NCBI GenBank assembly: GCA_033064195.1
Contig: JARBJD010000094.1
Span: 124,001-188,000 of the forward strand
Reading direction: 5' to 3'
Length of the DNA: 64,000 nucleotides
DNA from: Blattamonas nauphoetae
Lineage: Eukaryota > Preaxostyla > Oxymonadida
Below the pieces are notes generated by a model. The model was given only the letters and a program-made list of their open reading frames with translations, had not been told where the DNA came from and did no database searches. Both the position numbers and the translations under genes were made by a program. Position 1 is the first letter of the stretch; every line of letters starts with the position of its first letter. Of the stretch, positions 53,388 to 64,000 are shown piece by piece.

Positions 53388-56260
53388 ATGAGACGACGAG
53401 CTCGTCTTCAGATCGGCCTTCAACCGCAAACGAATATCCCACTCTCAGCAGACACACTCGCCATGTTCTCCAATCCTGACGAGGGACAGCAAACTGCATC
53501 GATCTCTCCAACTCTCTTGTCGTTTGCTCTCTCACTCCGCGAGATCCTCGAATCAGTCCCACTCGCATCGGTTGGAACAGCATATCAAATTGCTGTCAAC
53601 GACCTCCGACGAGCTGAAAGGGAGCTCGGCCAGAACAAAGAAATGGAACAAGCAAATCCTTCGCAGGGAGACCAACTTGAACAAGTCAAGTCATCAGCTC
53701 AGACTCGTTTCATGCCAAATCGGGAATATCTCGCCGTTTCGCTCAGAGGACCGCACAAAGACAGACTCGTCAGCGAATTCCATCGATTTGGAATCCCATT
53801 TAAGATGGCTCCTTCGCCCATCGACAACACTTCTCCACTCAACGTGTTTCTCTCGCCTCTCCTCTCCTCCGTCCACTCATACTTCAAACAGGGAGACTGT
53901 CTCCTCCCACCTCCTCCCCGACATCTCCTCGCAGATCAAGTCCCTCGCCTACCAAATGACATCCATCCAAAATTATGCTTTTGACGTGTTGCCAGCCCTC
54001 GCCCAAGTCAAGCAGACCATCACCAACCAAAAGAATCCCGCCGCTGGCGAGGACATTTTCCGAAGTCAGTATGCGTCGTCTCAACTGCACCCATCGCACA
54101 TCGCGAAATTGGTTGTCACGGCTGACGTGCAGTATCTCCACACGCGATTGATACGGAACCCTCTCCGCTCGCTGTTCATGCCTGTGTTCAGAGATGCCAT
54201 TCTGCCTGCCTCTCACTCACTCACTGTGGGGCAATCCGTCATCTCTGATATACCTTCGTATTCTTTGAACAGCTCGTCGCCTGCCTCGATCATCAATGGA
54301 AATGCATTCCACGAAGACACCCTCCCATCACCAACAGCGCCAGTCCACTTTGACTACGTCTCCACACCGTCCTTCACATCCTCAATCTCAGACAAGACAA
54401 CAGTGTCGATGAAGACACACAAATCAGACAATTCAGATTCAATTCCGTACGACGTCACATCCTCCACAGTCGGCGGTCAAGTTGTGTCGATCGACAGCGA
54501 GACAGGAACAGTTCGAGTGACAGCCGCGCCCATCGCTGGGGAAGGGACGGAGCAGACGGGGAGAGGATTCGGACATCTTCTGATGCCAGACAGAACAGCG
54601 ATCTCGACACAGACTCTCCTCGACCACCGTCACAAATCGTGTCAAGCGTTTATCGAGGCTGCAAGAGTGTTTTCGAACGAGCAGGGGAAGGATGGGATTC
54701 TGCGGTATCGAAATGGAGAGAAGGTGTGTTGGATGCAGATTCCTATTGAGGAAGAAGCTGAAGACGACGATCCCAAGGCGATGAAAGGAAAGAAGGCGAA
54801 AGCGAAGAAAACTGAACCATCACCGATCGCTCCACAAAACAGCAAAAACATCGAGAAAAGGAAGGAACAGAGCGACCGTGGAAGAGACAATTGACAATCC
54901 GTTCGAGACAACTACAGAAGAAGCGCAGGAAGTGGTTCGTCGTGTCTTCACTGCACACTTCACTCGCCTTCTCCATTCTGCGGACCCTGCCTCAATCTCA
55001 AAGACGTCCTCATCGAACACTCTTCACAAAGGAGTGTCGACCACAACCCAGCCATCCCCTCTCCTCCCACCCGACATCGACTTTGCTGACTGCGACGATC
55101 CTGACATAATCCTCCTTCGCGACTGCTTCAAAGATGTCTCCCTCCCGTCTCATCTTCCGATCGACCAAGCAGCGGAAGAGAGCTGCGCCATCGCGAAACC
55201 ACAACTCAGAGAAGAGAACGATCGCTCCAGACGCTTCCTCACAATCTCAACGCCATCACTCAGCACCTTCCAGCGTTCTTCCTGCTCCCCGCCTCCTCCA
55301 TACTCAATCCGTCCGCTCTTCCTCCGATTCGATCTGTCGAGGCCATCAACAGCGACGAGACAACGAGTGTCCGCACGCGTGTAGACAGAGTCTCAATTGT
55401 GCAGCACAACACCGGAGAGCGGGTTGTCCATCACGCGGATGGGACTCGAGTCTTCCACTCTTTCGCATTCGGAGACAGCCCGAAGCTGGTTGAGAAGTAC
55501 GAACAAGAAACCGAGTCCCTCGCGCCGATGAAGGCGAAATTGTGTGTGGAGCACCCCAACTCGCCGCGCATCCTCATCTCACTCGTCCAGAAGAAGATCT
55601 GGTCGTTCCTTAACCAGTTCAACAGGTCAGAGGACATCGCATTGTCGATCCAGGGAACTCGGCTGAGAAGAAGAAGAAGATTGTGATCACCGAACCAGAC
55701 AACAAGCACATCCACTTCACTCCCGTCGGCAACGTGACTGTCGACTGCGAGCACTCGACGAAGAAGCCAGCAGCCAAGTTCGGTCCTCCCATACGCCTGC
55801 CTATCCTCTTCTTCAAGACAACAGACGGGTCGATTACTGTCAGACCTTCAATGCGAACCACCCCAATTCTGTCAGGTATGACGAATCCCTCGAACTCGTC
55901 CACGTCGAGCAACGAACAGCGACAGTCCAGTGCGACGTCTTCAAGTTCGTCACACGCCTCGCTTCTCCTCTCGCCTGTTTTGAAAGCATCGTCGTCCATT
56001 CCAGTCGCACCTGTCGTCACCGAAGTGACCGAAGCGTATTCCTCGAAACGCCCACACACTGCCCGCCGGGTGTTCTTCACCGCGTTGGATGGGACAGCGT
56101 GTTGGGTGACAGCACGCACGATGAAGAATGCGACACCTCCAAAACGGGTACCTGGCGCGTTCTTCCCTTCGCTCTTCGGACAGAAAGGAATTGGAGTTCA
56201 TGGAGAAGAAGCTGAAGGAGAAGAAGCTGAAGAAGGAGCGGATTGCGGAGCAGGAGATTG
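53388..56260 (+). pseudogene. Frame-broken SPAG17/PF6-like flagellar central-pair gene fragment
   Basis: Coding-like sequence on the plus strand passes through several frames: about 53388-53900, then 53900-54870, 54878-55240, 55240-55655 and 55655 to about 56000 or later. At least four frame changes have no suitable GT-AG intron to explain them. Protein landmarks include RVVHHADGTRVFHSFAF, LCVEHPNSPRILISLV and IHFTPVGNVTVDC. These resemble the repeated DGT(R/V) and VE(H/C)P patterns of SPAG17 (PF6), a protein of the central pair of motile flagella. The assignment rests on those patterns alone and is tentative. A lysine-rich acidic linker (KAMKGKKAKAKK) near 54780 also fits such proteins. It lies inside the 9.65-kb insertion, so it is probably a carried, decaying host-gene fragment. 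Confidence 0.45.
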
Positions 56261-58565
56261 ACGAAGCGAGAAAGGCAAAGTGAAAAGCAGCACAACTCGC
56301 ACGAGCTTCGTCCGTCACTCCTTCCCAGACTTAAGCAATCACTTCGGAACTATAAATCTCCACTCAGCGCTGGATTACTCGTCTGTCTGCTCTCCACGCG
56401 CCCCAAATCCAGCTCGCAGTGGACACACTCATCACGACGTCGACACAGATCGGGCAGACATCACTCGCATCGCTCCAGACATCGCCGTTCATCCTCCCTC
56501 GTCTCTTCGTCATCAGACACAACGGCATGGTATTCGAGCTGCTCCGAAGGAAGGCAGTGTCTCGACTTCTCTCCTCAAACCAACTGCCAACAACAAACCA
56601 GTGAAAGTGTCGCGTCAATCGCGACTCCTCTCGTATGCCTCTCTCATCGCTCTGACACCAAGTCCACGACCGTCACCTTCAAACGGCGCGTCGTCTGATC
56701 GTCAGACTCAAGAAAAAACAGGAGTGATCTGTGCCCAACCCTCGACAGACGATCTGCACAGCCAGAACCCACTCTTACACAGCCAACACCGACACATTCA
56801 CGGTTCTCAAGCTGTGCCGAGAACTACACTAGAGAGGCACACTGAAGGAGTTGCCATCGCGTTGGGTGTTGTTTTCTTGTCGAACTTGTTAACATTATCT
56901 GTCCTTTAATTTCTCATCATTGAGCCATCGGCATCTCTTCCATTTTACCTCGTAATTTGAGCTATGTACCTTATAGTGACCATTGTTTCCTGAACTCGTG
57001 AAATCAACTCCATCGGTGTGATCAACCCATTGCCGCACTTTTCTTCAGAATCGGAGAAATACAACTCAAATAAGGTTTTGCCCCAATTTTTATGTTGATT
57101 TTGAAAAAAGGAGTAAATAAATCCAATAAAAATGGGGTGTCGATTCTGAGTGGGAACGACCCATTTATATTGATGTCCATCTTCTCACAAAAGGACATGT
57201 GGATGTGCATAGATCGAACATCCTCTCATCGTTACTCGAGAGCACATGAACAGCTAGACACTTTGCTCACAACTATTATCTCGACGCAATAGTTCTTGGT
57301 AGTGATGATCGATGTTGGATTCGGGAAGAGAACGACTCTCTTCCGATCTATTCTGACGATTGGAGGCATTCTAAAGGAAGAAGCGGAGTGAGGCGAACCA
57401 CACCCAGTAGCAGAGAAGATCCGCGAACCGCATACAGTGAAGGTGACAGCTGCAGGTCATAATCGCACTACTGTCGCGAGACTCGAGATGTCCACTCATA
57501 TTGAACCCGGCGGTTGTCTTTCACTCAGCCCACCCTGCAGAAGAACTCCATTGGAAATGGACAGGCTCAGAAGGAGAGAGGATGAGTGACGGATGTGCTA
57601 GAAATTGAAGAATGAAGAAGGAGGTGTGATTGAGGAGCGGAGATGCAAAGTCTCGGTATGTTGGTTTCTGGATTGTGGATGTGAGTCGGGTGGATTTGTC
57701 ACTGGTGCTATCGCAAGGAAGAGAACTGGCGCAGTCTGATAGAAGTGAAGAGCAACGCTGCAAGCAAGTCGTAAATACTTCTTCCACGACGGTTTAAACT
57801 CACAGACGTGTCGCATTTCACTGGCAGGGTATACTCTCAACAGGGACGAACTCGCGGATAGATGGGATAGTCTCACCTTCTGGAGTGACGAGCTGTCCCA
57901 CCTGATTCTGATGGGTGATGAAGACGAAGGCGCTCAACACATAACTTCACTCATCCATTCAACCGAAGAGAACAAATGGTGACGTGGACTGTCACTGGTG
58001 AGTGGGGGAAAGACATAAATGGAGGGCTCTTGTCCAAACTTGCCCTTTTCAAAATGAAGCGAACGGAGCGGCTAGGGACGCTGCGTCACAAACGTGTTTC
58101 TTGCCTTATGCCCTGGAATCGATTTAAGATGCAGACAATGGGGTGCGTGGACCACTCCCGCGGTCACGATCGCAGAGGACAACTGAGCAAGTTTGATGTT
58201 ATGGTTCATCAACAGATTGGGGCGGAAGGAAGCTCTCGTCAAGGTTTTTAATCTCTCGATTTGAAAAGCGAGATGAGGATGGAGGGACGAGAGGTGAGAA
58301 CAATGAGGGCTAGTGAGGGGAGGGTTGATCGAGGAGACAGTGGTGCAGGTGATTGATCGGGGTGATCCTATATCTCTGCCAGCGGAATTAGCCCAGCCCT
58401 CCTCCTCTGCCTTTTCTCTTCATCTTTTACCAGAACTTGTTCTCCAGGAGGTGGCAGCCCGAGTGGGGTCACGGCCGAAACAGCACTCTATTGGAACGAA
58501 GAAACGACAAAGGCTTTCTCCTTTACCTTCTCTCTCTTTGCTTCCTTTAGATTGTCCTTTCAACA
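56261..58565. other. About 2.3 kb with no recognisable gene, inside the 9.65-kb insertion
   Basis: This contains short open frames only. The 209-codon frame at 56280-56909 is Ser/Arg/His-rich and may be a continuation of the decayed SPAG17-like fragment, but I find no landmark in it. Near 57071-57086 the reverse complement of TGGGGCAAAACCTTAT (52201-52216) occurs. No RNA gene was seen. Confidence 0.45.
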
Positions 58566-58650
58566 CTCGCTGTGTTGAGGAGCCCTCGTTTGGGCTTGGA
58601 GTGACCAGGGGGAACTCCTCCAAGACAAACGAGTGCTCCTCAACATTACA
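58566..58650. repeat. Hairpin patch made from both ends of the interrupted beta-helix gene
   Basis: On the plus strand, about 51 bp matching the reverse complement of about 49246-49296 are followed at once by about 26 bp matching the reverse complement of 58921-58948. The two halves are imperfect inverted repeats of each other (GTTGAGGAG..CTCGTTTG and its complement), separated by about 16 bp. The patch brings together the two gene flanks that are otherwise 9.6 kb apart. Confidence 0.7.
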
Positions 58651-58872
58651 ACTCTGCCACACAACCTGGCAAGTTCTGGCTTTTTCACTTCACCTCGTCT
58701 CATTAGACCATTTGGCAAGTTTTTGTTCCCTGTTAGGGATTTCTTGCCCACATATCCTTTTTTTGTTTTCCTCAACAGCCCTCTACGGAGGGCAAAACCA
58801 ACCTGTGAACTTTTAGTTCCCCGTTGGGATTTCTGGAACAGATAAAATCATTTATTTGGTTTTCTGCTTTCA
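58651..58872. other. Short uncharacterised tail of the insertion
   Basis: This lies between the hairpin patch and the right inverted-repeat arm. It includes pyrimidine-rich sequence and near-repeats around GTTCCC (about 58723 and 58816). No gene was recognised. Confidence 0.4.
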
Positions 58873-58902
58873 ATTTTGATCAGGCCAGCCCCTAATATCA
58901 TT

Positions 58903-60372
58903 TCAGGGTTCTCGCTGTGTTGAGGAGCACTCGTTTGTCTTGGAGAACACACTGTCTGTGATCGAGGTTGTCGTTGACCTGACATACACACATCCACCGT
59001 TTGCGGGCGAAGATGTGGTGGTCATACTCTTGAAGAAGCACTTGTCGATGGAGAGGGAGGCAACAAAATGACAACTCAGTGCGGCTCCAAATAAAGTTCC
59101 AACACAATTCACAAATGAGCAGAGCGACACGGTCATTGTTGCTTGTCCTGTTGTCCTGCCTTCCACGTACACAGCTGCTCCATTCTTTCCTTCGATGTCT
59201 TTGAAGGAGCACTCGGTCATCGTCAAGTCGAAATCGGCGACCAGATTCAAACACGCACTTGAATAGTCTGATATCATGTTGGTGAATGTGCACAGGTGGA
59301 ATGTGACGATGATTCGAACGGTTGAATCGACATATCTGAACAGATCGCCCTGTTTGAAGTGTTTGTGAGTGATCTCGTCGTATGTATCGTCGTTTGATGA
59401 ACAGTGCGAGAATGACGAGTTCACACAACCAACACTCCCAAATGCGTTGATGTCAAGACACCCTGTTCCACACAGATGCGATGTGCTCAACGTCACTTCA
59501 TTGCCAACCAACTTTTGACAAAGGCCATGAGCAACAACAAGTCCAGAACGAGAGCATCCACGCGACGTCACATTTCGAAGAACACTCCCAACAATCAATG
59601 TCGACGTCTCCCCCAAACCAATCTCAGCCGATCCTGTTGAATCGTGGGAGAGCAATCCGAAGTCCAGCAGAGGGCCTGTTCCCACAATCAGCGACACATT
59701 CGACAAAACAAGTCCAGCTCCAATCACTGACAGGAATGGAGAGGGATTGTCCGAATGAGGTGTGTCCGTTGATGATGAATCGCGTGGGGGTGTTGGGAGA
59801 CACGGGGATGTCCGAACCAGTGGAAGAAGAACCATCGAAGATGATGAGACGTGAGAACAATCAATAACACTGATCGAACTCCCAACCCCATCCAGTCCGG
59901 TTCCCACCACAAATGCTGTCTGTTTCGAGTTTGACACAATCTTGCTCCATGACACAACCACTTCGGACGATGTCACTTTCGCCAAAGCCATCCCATCACT
60001 TCCACAGTCAAATGTCAGCTTGTTCATTGACACTGTGGAGTTATCAAACAAGAACAGTGAATGGGATGTATCCATGTGTCCTTTGGCAAAGTGGTTGAGA
60101 TGTTGCGGATGATCGTTTTCGAGTTCATTCATGATTGCTGTTCTCTCAGGGTATGCATGAGAGATTGTCGATGTCGTTCCCTCCAGTTTCAGTGTCGTGG
60201 ATATCACCGGGTAATCGATGAGTTCGAAGACACCCGGAGAGAGATGGAGGACATCGGAGTTTTGTACGTTGTTTCTGTCGTCGCGCATAAGATGATGATT
60301 CATGATATCAGACAGAGATGTTGCTTCATGGGATGCAACTGTCAAAATGAATAGCCACAAAGAATAATGCAT
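58903..60372 (-). CDS. 5' part of the interrupted beta-helix surface protein gene
   Basis: Minus-strand frame of 489 residues with a signal peptide (MHYSLWLFILTVASHEA), then beta-helix repeats (VIDCSHVSSSSM, CSFKDIEGKNGAAVYV, CSFVNCVGTLFGAALSC, CVYVRSTTTSITDSVF). It follows the order of the other family members: an Asn/Asp-rich start, a long Ser/Thr-rich region, then Cys-rich turns with GGA-like motifs. It ends SKTNECSSTQREP at a TGA that lies at the inverted-repeat junction of the 9.65-kb insertion. The likely continuation, PSFGLGVTRGNSMDC, is on the same strand at 49278 and below. As it stands it would give a short secreted protein. Confidence 0.75.
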   Translation of the reverse strand: MHYSLWLFILTVASHEATSLSDIMNHHLMRDDRNNVQNSDVLHLSPGVFELIDYPVISTTLKLEGTTSTISHAYPERTAIMNELENDHPQHLNHFAKGHMDTSHSLFLFDNSTVSMNKLTFDCGSDGMALAKVTSSEVVVSWSKIVSNSKQTAFVVGTGLDGVGSSISVIDCSHVSSSSMVLLPLVRTSPCLPTPPRDSSSTDTPHSDNPSPFLSVIGAGLVLSNVSLIVGTGPLLDFGLLSHDSTGSAEIGLGETSTLIVGSVLRNVTSRGCSRSGLVVAHGLCQKLVGNEVTLSTSHLCGTGCLDINAFGSVGCVNSSFSHCSSNDDTYDEITHKHFKQGDLFRYVDSTVRIIVTFHLCTFTNMISDYSSACLNLVADFDLTMTECSFKDIEGKNGAAVYVEGRTTGQATMTVSLCSFVNCVGTLFGAALSCHFVASLSIDKCFFKSMTTTSSPANGGCVYVRSTTTSITDSVFSKTNECSSTQREP

Positions 60373-60559
60373 TCAGAGAAGAGGGAATGTTAAGTGATCT
60401 GGAACCCATTCTTCGAACATGGTTTTCTTTCAGAAATAGCTTGGACTTTTCACTTTCGATTTCAAGTAATCTCATGGAAAAAAGTGTGTTATCACGGTAC
60501 TCAACTTGAAAAATCGATTTTGAAACGAGTCAGTTCGAAAGGAAGAGCAAGTTCAGAAA

Positions 60560-62018
60560 TATACTGCCCGACACGACGTCTTGATCCGGCTGTAAAACGG
60601 TTTTATTTTTCTGAATAAAGAGACAATATGTTTTAATTTTCTATCAATGATAATTAAGAGAGTTCAACACCTTGTGACAAAAAATTGGACACCAAAAAAT
60701 TCTGAATGACGTGAAAACTGTAAAACAAAATTAATGATGGACATGCTCTTCGCGACATGACACGTGATTCACCTCATCCTGCTCGATCCCTCTAACTTTG
60801 AATTGTTTTAACTTTACGAGAGTAACTCTGGAGGAGTCAGTCACTGAATGATAGAACGATGTTTTCATTACTTTCTTGTGGGATCGAGTTCTCACCTCTC
60901 ACGATTTTTGGACGAAGGAAGTCTATTGTGACGTAAATCGCATAATTTTCAAAAAGAATTGAAACGAACGTTCACGAAATGTATTTGATGAGGTTAAAGT
61001 CGAAAAAGATTGATTGAACGTATTTCTGACCGATATTGACCTGTTTGATTCTTGGAAGTTTTATCCTGTTTCTTGTTTCAACCAGTATTATCACTGAGAA
61101 GGACCCGTGAGTGGTGGTGAGGGTCCATCTTTCCCTCAGTGCGACATGTGACGAATGATCAAGGTATTGTTTTCCGTCAATGATCTCTTCCGTCACGACA
61201 AGTTTTTCAGTTTCAACTAATCCCTGCACACCACCAAATCCCAAGTTTGCTGAGATGAATACACAACCTTGATTCTCAGCGTGGTGTGTCTTTTCTCTTT
61301 GTGACTTCTTGAATTTATCTAGTCAATTCTCACACAGATTCTTCACAACACCAAACTGACAAAGCTCATGAAAGAAACAGTTCGAAAGAGTCTCATTTTC
61401 AAAGGCGTGACGATTTTGAAAATGATGGAGAAGAATGTGAGGAACTCTGTGCGCTTTGTGAAGACCAATTCGATACACTTTGACGAATCGCTGGAAGAAA
61501 CAGTGTGATTTTTTGATTTTGATAGCTCCCTTTCGATGAACAGCTGAACAGTATGACACGTTTTTGAATCCAATTCGAACAGAATGCTATGTCTTGATGG
61601 TTTCGTGCTGTGGCTGGCCTTTTCATTTCACAACTAACTGTTGATCGTCTGTGTTCAGCGCATCGGTGTCCTTGGATACTACATTGACAGAGTTATGGAG
61701 CGAGCGAGTTGACTCGAATCTTCCTTTTCCTTTTCTTCGTTTCATCTGCTTCTATCATTCACTTGACATTCACAATCTTGGATCCATGCAGGAGTGATAT
61801 CGGATGTGAATCACGTGTCATGTCGTTCGAAGTATGTCCCCCTACAGTAGCATTTCATGTCATACTCTCTTATTTTTCACTGTTGATCTTCCAAAAAAAT
61901 CACAGAGATGTATAACTCAAGGTAGTTGATGATAGTGAAAAAGGAACTCTCAACTCTCTCTTGTTATGTCAAAAAACAAAAATTACAGCCGGAGCAGGTC
62001 GTCGTGTCGGGCAGTATA
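60560..62018. mobile_element. About 1.46-kb inverted-repeat element beside the USP7-like gene
   Basis: TATACTGCCCGACACGACG at 60560-60578 recurs reverse-complemented at 62000-62018. The match continues inward imperfectly (CCGGCTGTAA), giving ends of about 37 bp. The interior is more AT-rich than its surroundings. Only short frames are present; one near 61330-61505 on the plus strand (ETVRKSLIFKGVTILKMMEK) looks protein-like but matches no transposase I know. The TA next to each end could be a target duplication, which would fit the Tc1/mariner superfamily and its usual size, but without a transposase this stays a guess. Confidence 0.65.
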
Positions 62019-62024
62019 GTGGGT

Positions 62025-64000
62025 CTATCCCAATCTTATTCCTGATTCATCTTTTGTCTCGTTCTCTTTCGGAGTTGTGTCAACCAAAAAAGCGATTGTA
62101 TTCGACCACACACTGCTTGCTTTGAATTTCTTGGTGAGAGAATAAGATTGTTTGGATGTGAGGAGGAAGAGGGACGATGCGGTCAGAGTGGGGTTGGAAG
62201 GAGTGAGGAGAGAAAGAATGAAGTTTGTTATGGTTTCACTATCTTGATTCTGGAGAAAGACGAGAGAATCGAGAAGAAGAGAAATGAAGAGAGAAAGCAC
62301 TGATGAAAGTGACAAAGAAGGCAGACATTCCGAATTGTAATAAACGTGCATTTTGTGGGATCACTAACAACCGCTTGTTGTCCAGCAGCCGCATTCTTCA
62401 CAAACAACAACGGAATCTTCTTTTCCTCCAGTTTCCCATTATTTAGCCCTTCTGTATCTTCAGGTGGCAAAGGAGGTTGGCCAAGAATGGTGAGGACAGG
62501 GGCGAGGTAAGAAAGCTCCGAACGAGAGATTATTTCGTCGTCGGATAGGACTCGCATTCTTCCGGCGAGTTTTGACCGTGGGACAAGGCAGAGGATGTGC
62601 TGGATGAAGAAAGAAGAGAAGAATGAATGGAGGGGAGGGGAGAGAGGGAGAAAAGAGGAGAGATAAACGAGAGAAAGATGATTTGAGAGGCAAACTTGGT
62701 CTGTGACGCTTTCAGTCATTTTAAGAGCTTCCTTTCTCGCCTTCTTCACTGTCATCTCCTCCACTGATGGAATCGAAACATAATCAATTCCTTCACCTCT
62801 CCCGTTGTTCACTCCGACTCGCAAGATCTTCCCATCCTTCTCCTTTCTCTCCTCCTGTTTCTGAGCCCACTTTTCATCGAGTGCAGCCTTATCCTTTTCT
62901 TCTTTCTCTTGAATTGACCGTTGCAACGCCAATCTCTCCTCACGCATCCTCTGCTTCTCTTTCTCGATTTCTTCTGGACTCTTTTCCCTCTCGTCGTCGC
63001 TAACAACCTTCTCCGCTTCCTGCTCCCGAATATAGACGAGAAAATACGCACTTGAGCTGTTCTGCATCATCATAGACCATGGATTCATGAAACGGGTTCG
63101 ATCTTCATTCACACCTCCAAAATTGTTCTGCATGGCCTGTTGTTCAGTAGTTCTCCTCGCAATGGCGTCGTTATACTCCCACCATTCACCATCCAGCTTT
63201 TCGTCCACAAAACACGAATAATGGCCGCCGTGGGTGCCACCGGAGTGGACGAGGACAGAGTGGAGAAGATACCGACAATTTGAGAAGTCCTGTTTGGACT
63301 CAGCGAGAGATGCGAATGGGGAGGGGAGGCGGCTCGAAGGGGGTGGTGGGGAGGATGTCGGGGAAGGCGTTTGTCGCTTTTTTGTTTCGGTTTCTTCTTC
63401 TTCCTTATTTTTGCTAAGTATGGCTTGTTCTTCCTCTGAGAGCTCCGTAACATAAGGACGCATGTCTAAAACACGAGGAAACTCAAATTTGTCATTAACT
63501 TTGACAATTTGACCATATCGCTCGTCGTATCTCCAACGCATCAGATGGATGTGAAGGACTGGAGGAAGAGAGCTAATTTCCGTGCATTTTGTTGCTGCTT
63601 GGAGTCCATGATCTGTGGTCTTGTATTTGTTGTCTCCATCGAGGATTTCTGGTTTGATGAGGGAGTCGAGAGCAGAGAGGAGGTTCAGATGTCCTTGGAC
63701 AGGAAGACTAGAAAAATAAATAAGTGAAAATGAATGATGGATTATTCGAGAAGAGAGGGAGGAAAAATGGGATGATGAAAGGTGAAATATACCTCAAATC
63801 AAGAAACACTTCCTCTCGAAGACTCTGTACTGGAACATTTGTGCATTTCAACTTTGTGACAAGTTTTCCTTCCAGAAGGCATTCAATTGTCGATGAATAT
63901 GGCGTTTTCAGGAGGGTGGTCGAGAGTCGATCCAAAATAACCTGATCAGGTGGAAAATGGGGGAAATGAGGGATATCGGAGAGAAAAGGAGTGTTGAGAT
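62025..64000 (-). CDS. USP7: USP7-type ubiquitin-specific protease, 3' part
   Basis: Minus-strand exons visible: 63941-63793, 63707-62696, 62599-62369 and 62249-62025 (TAG). They total 1,617 nt, giving 538 residues. An upstream intron begins at 63942 and runs past the window end, so the catalytic Cys box is not visible. Matches to USP7/UBP12 are strong and in order: ECLLEGKLVTKLKCTNV, LDGDNKY, LPPVLHIHLMRWRYD, KVNDKFEFP, the His box HSGGTHGGHYSCFV, WWEYND, FGGVN and AYFLVYIRE, then the charged EEKDKAALDEKWAQKQEERKE that precedes the first ubiquitin-like domain. USP7 removes ubiquitin from nuclear regulatory proteins. Oddities: a Pro/Ser-rich insert (about 63300-63410), and a C-terminus that ends after roughly one ubiquitin-like region instead of five. 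The stop is only 6 bp from an inverted-repeat element. Confidence 0.9.

Larger units (their letters stand above)
49281..58928. mobile_element. 9.65-kb insertion bounded by a 56-bp perfect inverted repeat
   Basis: The 56 bases at 49281-49336 reappear reverse-complemented at 58873-58928. The two sides outside belong to the same minus-strand beta-helix gene (N-terminal part to the right, C-terminal part to the left). The inverted match continues imperfectly into the flanks (CTCCAAG...AAACGAG), so exact ends and a target duplication could not be fixed. Inside are a broken SPAG17-like fragment and long stretches with no recognisable coding. I recognised no transposase, integrase, polymerase or structural gene, so the element's class is unknown. 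It could be a composite segment moved by its ends, or a rearrangement that created the inverted arms. Confidence 0.6.

Noticed and set aside
52201-57086. A nested element bounded by the inverted 16-mer TGGGGCAAAACCTTAT
   Set aside because: A single 16-bp inverted match is near what chance gives in 64 kb; no target duplication or longer end similarity was found.
49337-58872. Interior of the 9.65-kb insertion as a Polinton, retroviral or other virus-like copy
   Set aside because: No polymerase, integrase, protease or capsid-like stretch was recognised in any frame; size and inverted ends alone are not enough to name it.
60972-61559. Transposase in the 60560-62018 element
   Set aside because: The frames are short and show no DDE-type motifs or helix-turn-helix; calling one would be unsupported.

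Overview
The window looks like a gene-dense, intron-containing protist genome. Genes carry many very short GT-AG introns (30-150 nt, down to 30 nt), and all three stop codons of the standard code end recognisable genes (TAA for the flippase, TGA for the cyclin, TAG for the USP7-like gene). Huge right-handed beta-helix surface proteins dominate. My best guess, by inference only, is an oxymonad/preaxostylan such as Blattamonas. No prokaryotic, organellar, tRNA or rRNA features were seen.

Layout. 1-0.74 kb: 3' end of an unrecognised gene. 0.96-6.6 kb: P4-ATPase lipid flippase with eight exons. 6.9-17.7 kb: two beta-helix surface-protein genes; the second is cut in two by a 670-bp transposon with long inverted repeats and an 8-bp target duplication. 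18-18.8 kb (minus): a cyclin. 19.3-23.2 kb (minus): a coiled-coil protein with tandem SPRY-like units, each carrying a ~30-nt intron at the same place. 23.6-30 kb: three relatives of a protein kinase-SPRY gene: a SPRY-only remnant and two full copies whose kinase halves look identical while their SPRY halves differ. 30.2-44.2 kb: two beta-helix receptors with a transmembrane segment and a cytoplasmic degenerate kinase domain. 45.2-60.4 kb (minus): one further beta-helix gene split by two identical 860-bp transposons and a 9.65-kb insertion bounded by a 56-bp perfect inverted repeat. That insertion carries a frame-broken fragment resembling the flagellar central-pair protein SPAG17/PF6. 60.6-62.0 kb: another inverted-repeat element. 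62.0-64 kb (minus): 3' part of a USP7-type deubiquitinase.

How it fits together. The housekeeping genes (flippase, cyclin, deubiquitinase) are single and intact-looking. The rest is a lineage-specific surface/signalling complement. One part is beta-helix ectodomains on single-pass anchors, with or without a kinase-like tail that lacks catalytic residues. The other is soluble kinases joined to SPRY ligand-recognition domains by a constant linker. Recent duplication, exchange of the SPRY half, loss of tails and transposon insertion are concentrated in these families. The pattern (variable recognition part, conserved signalling part) resembles recognition systems elsewhere, but no function is shown by the sequence.

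Limits: intron boundaries come from GT-AG rules, reading-frame continuity and family alignment by eye; no transcript data or database search was available.
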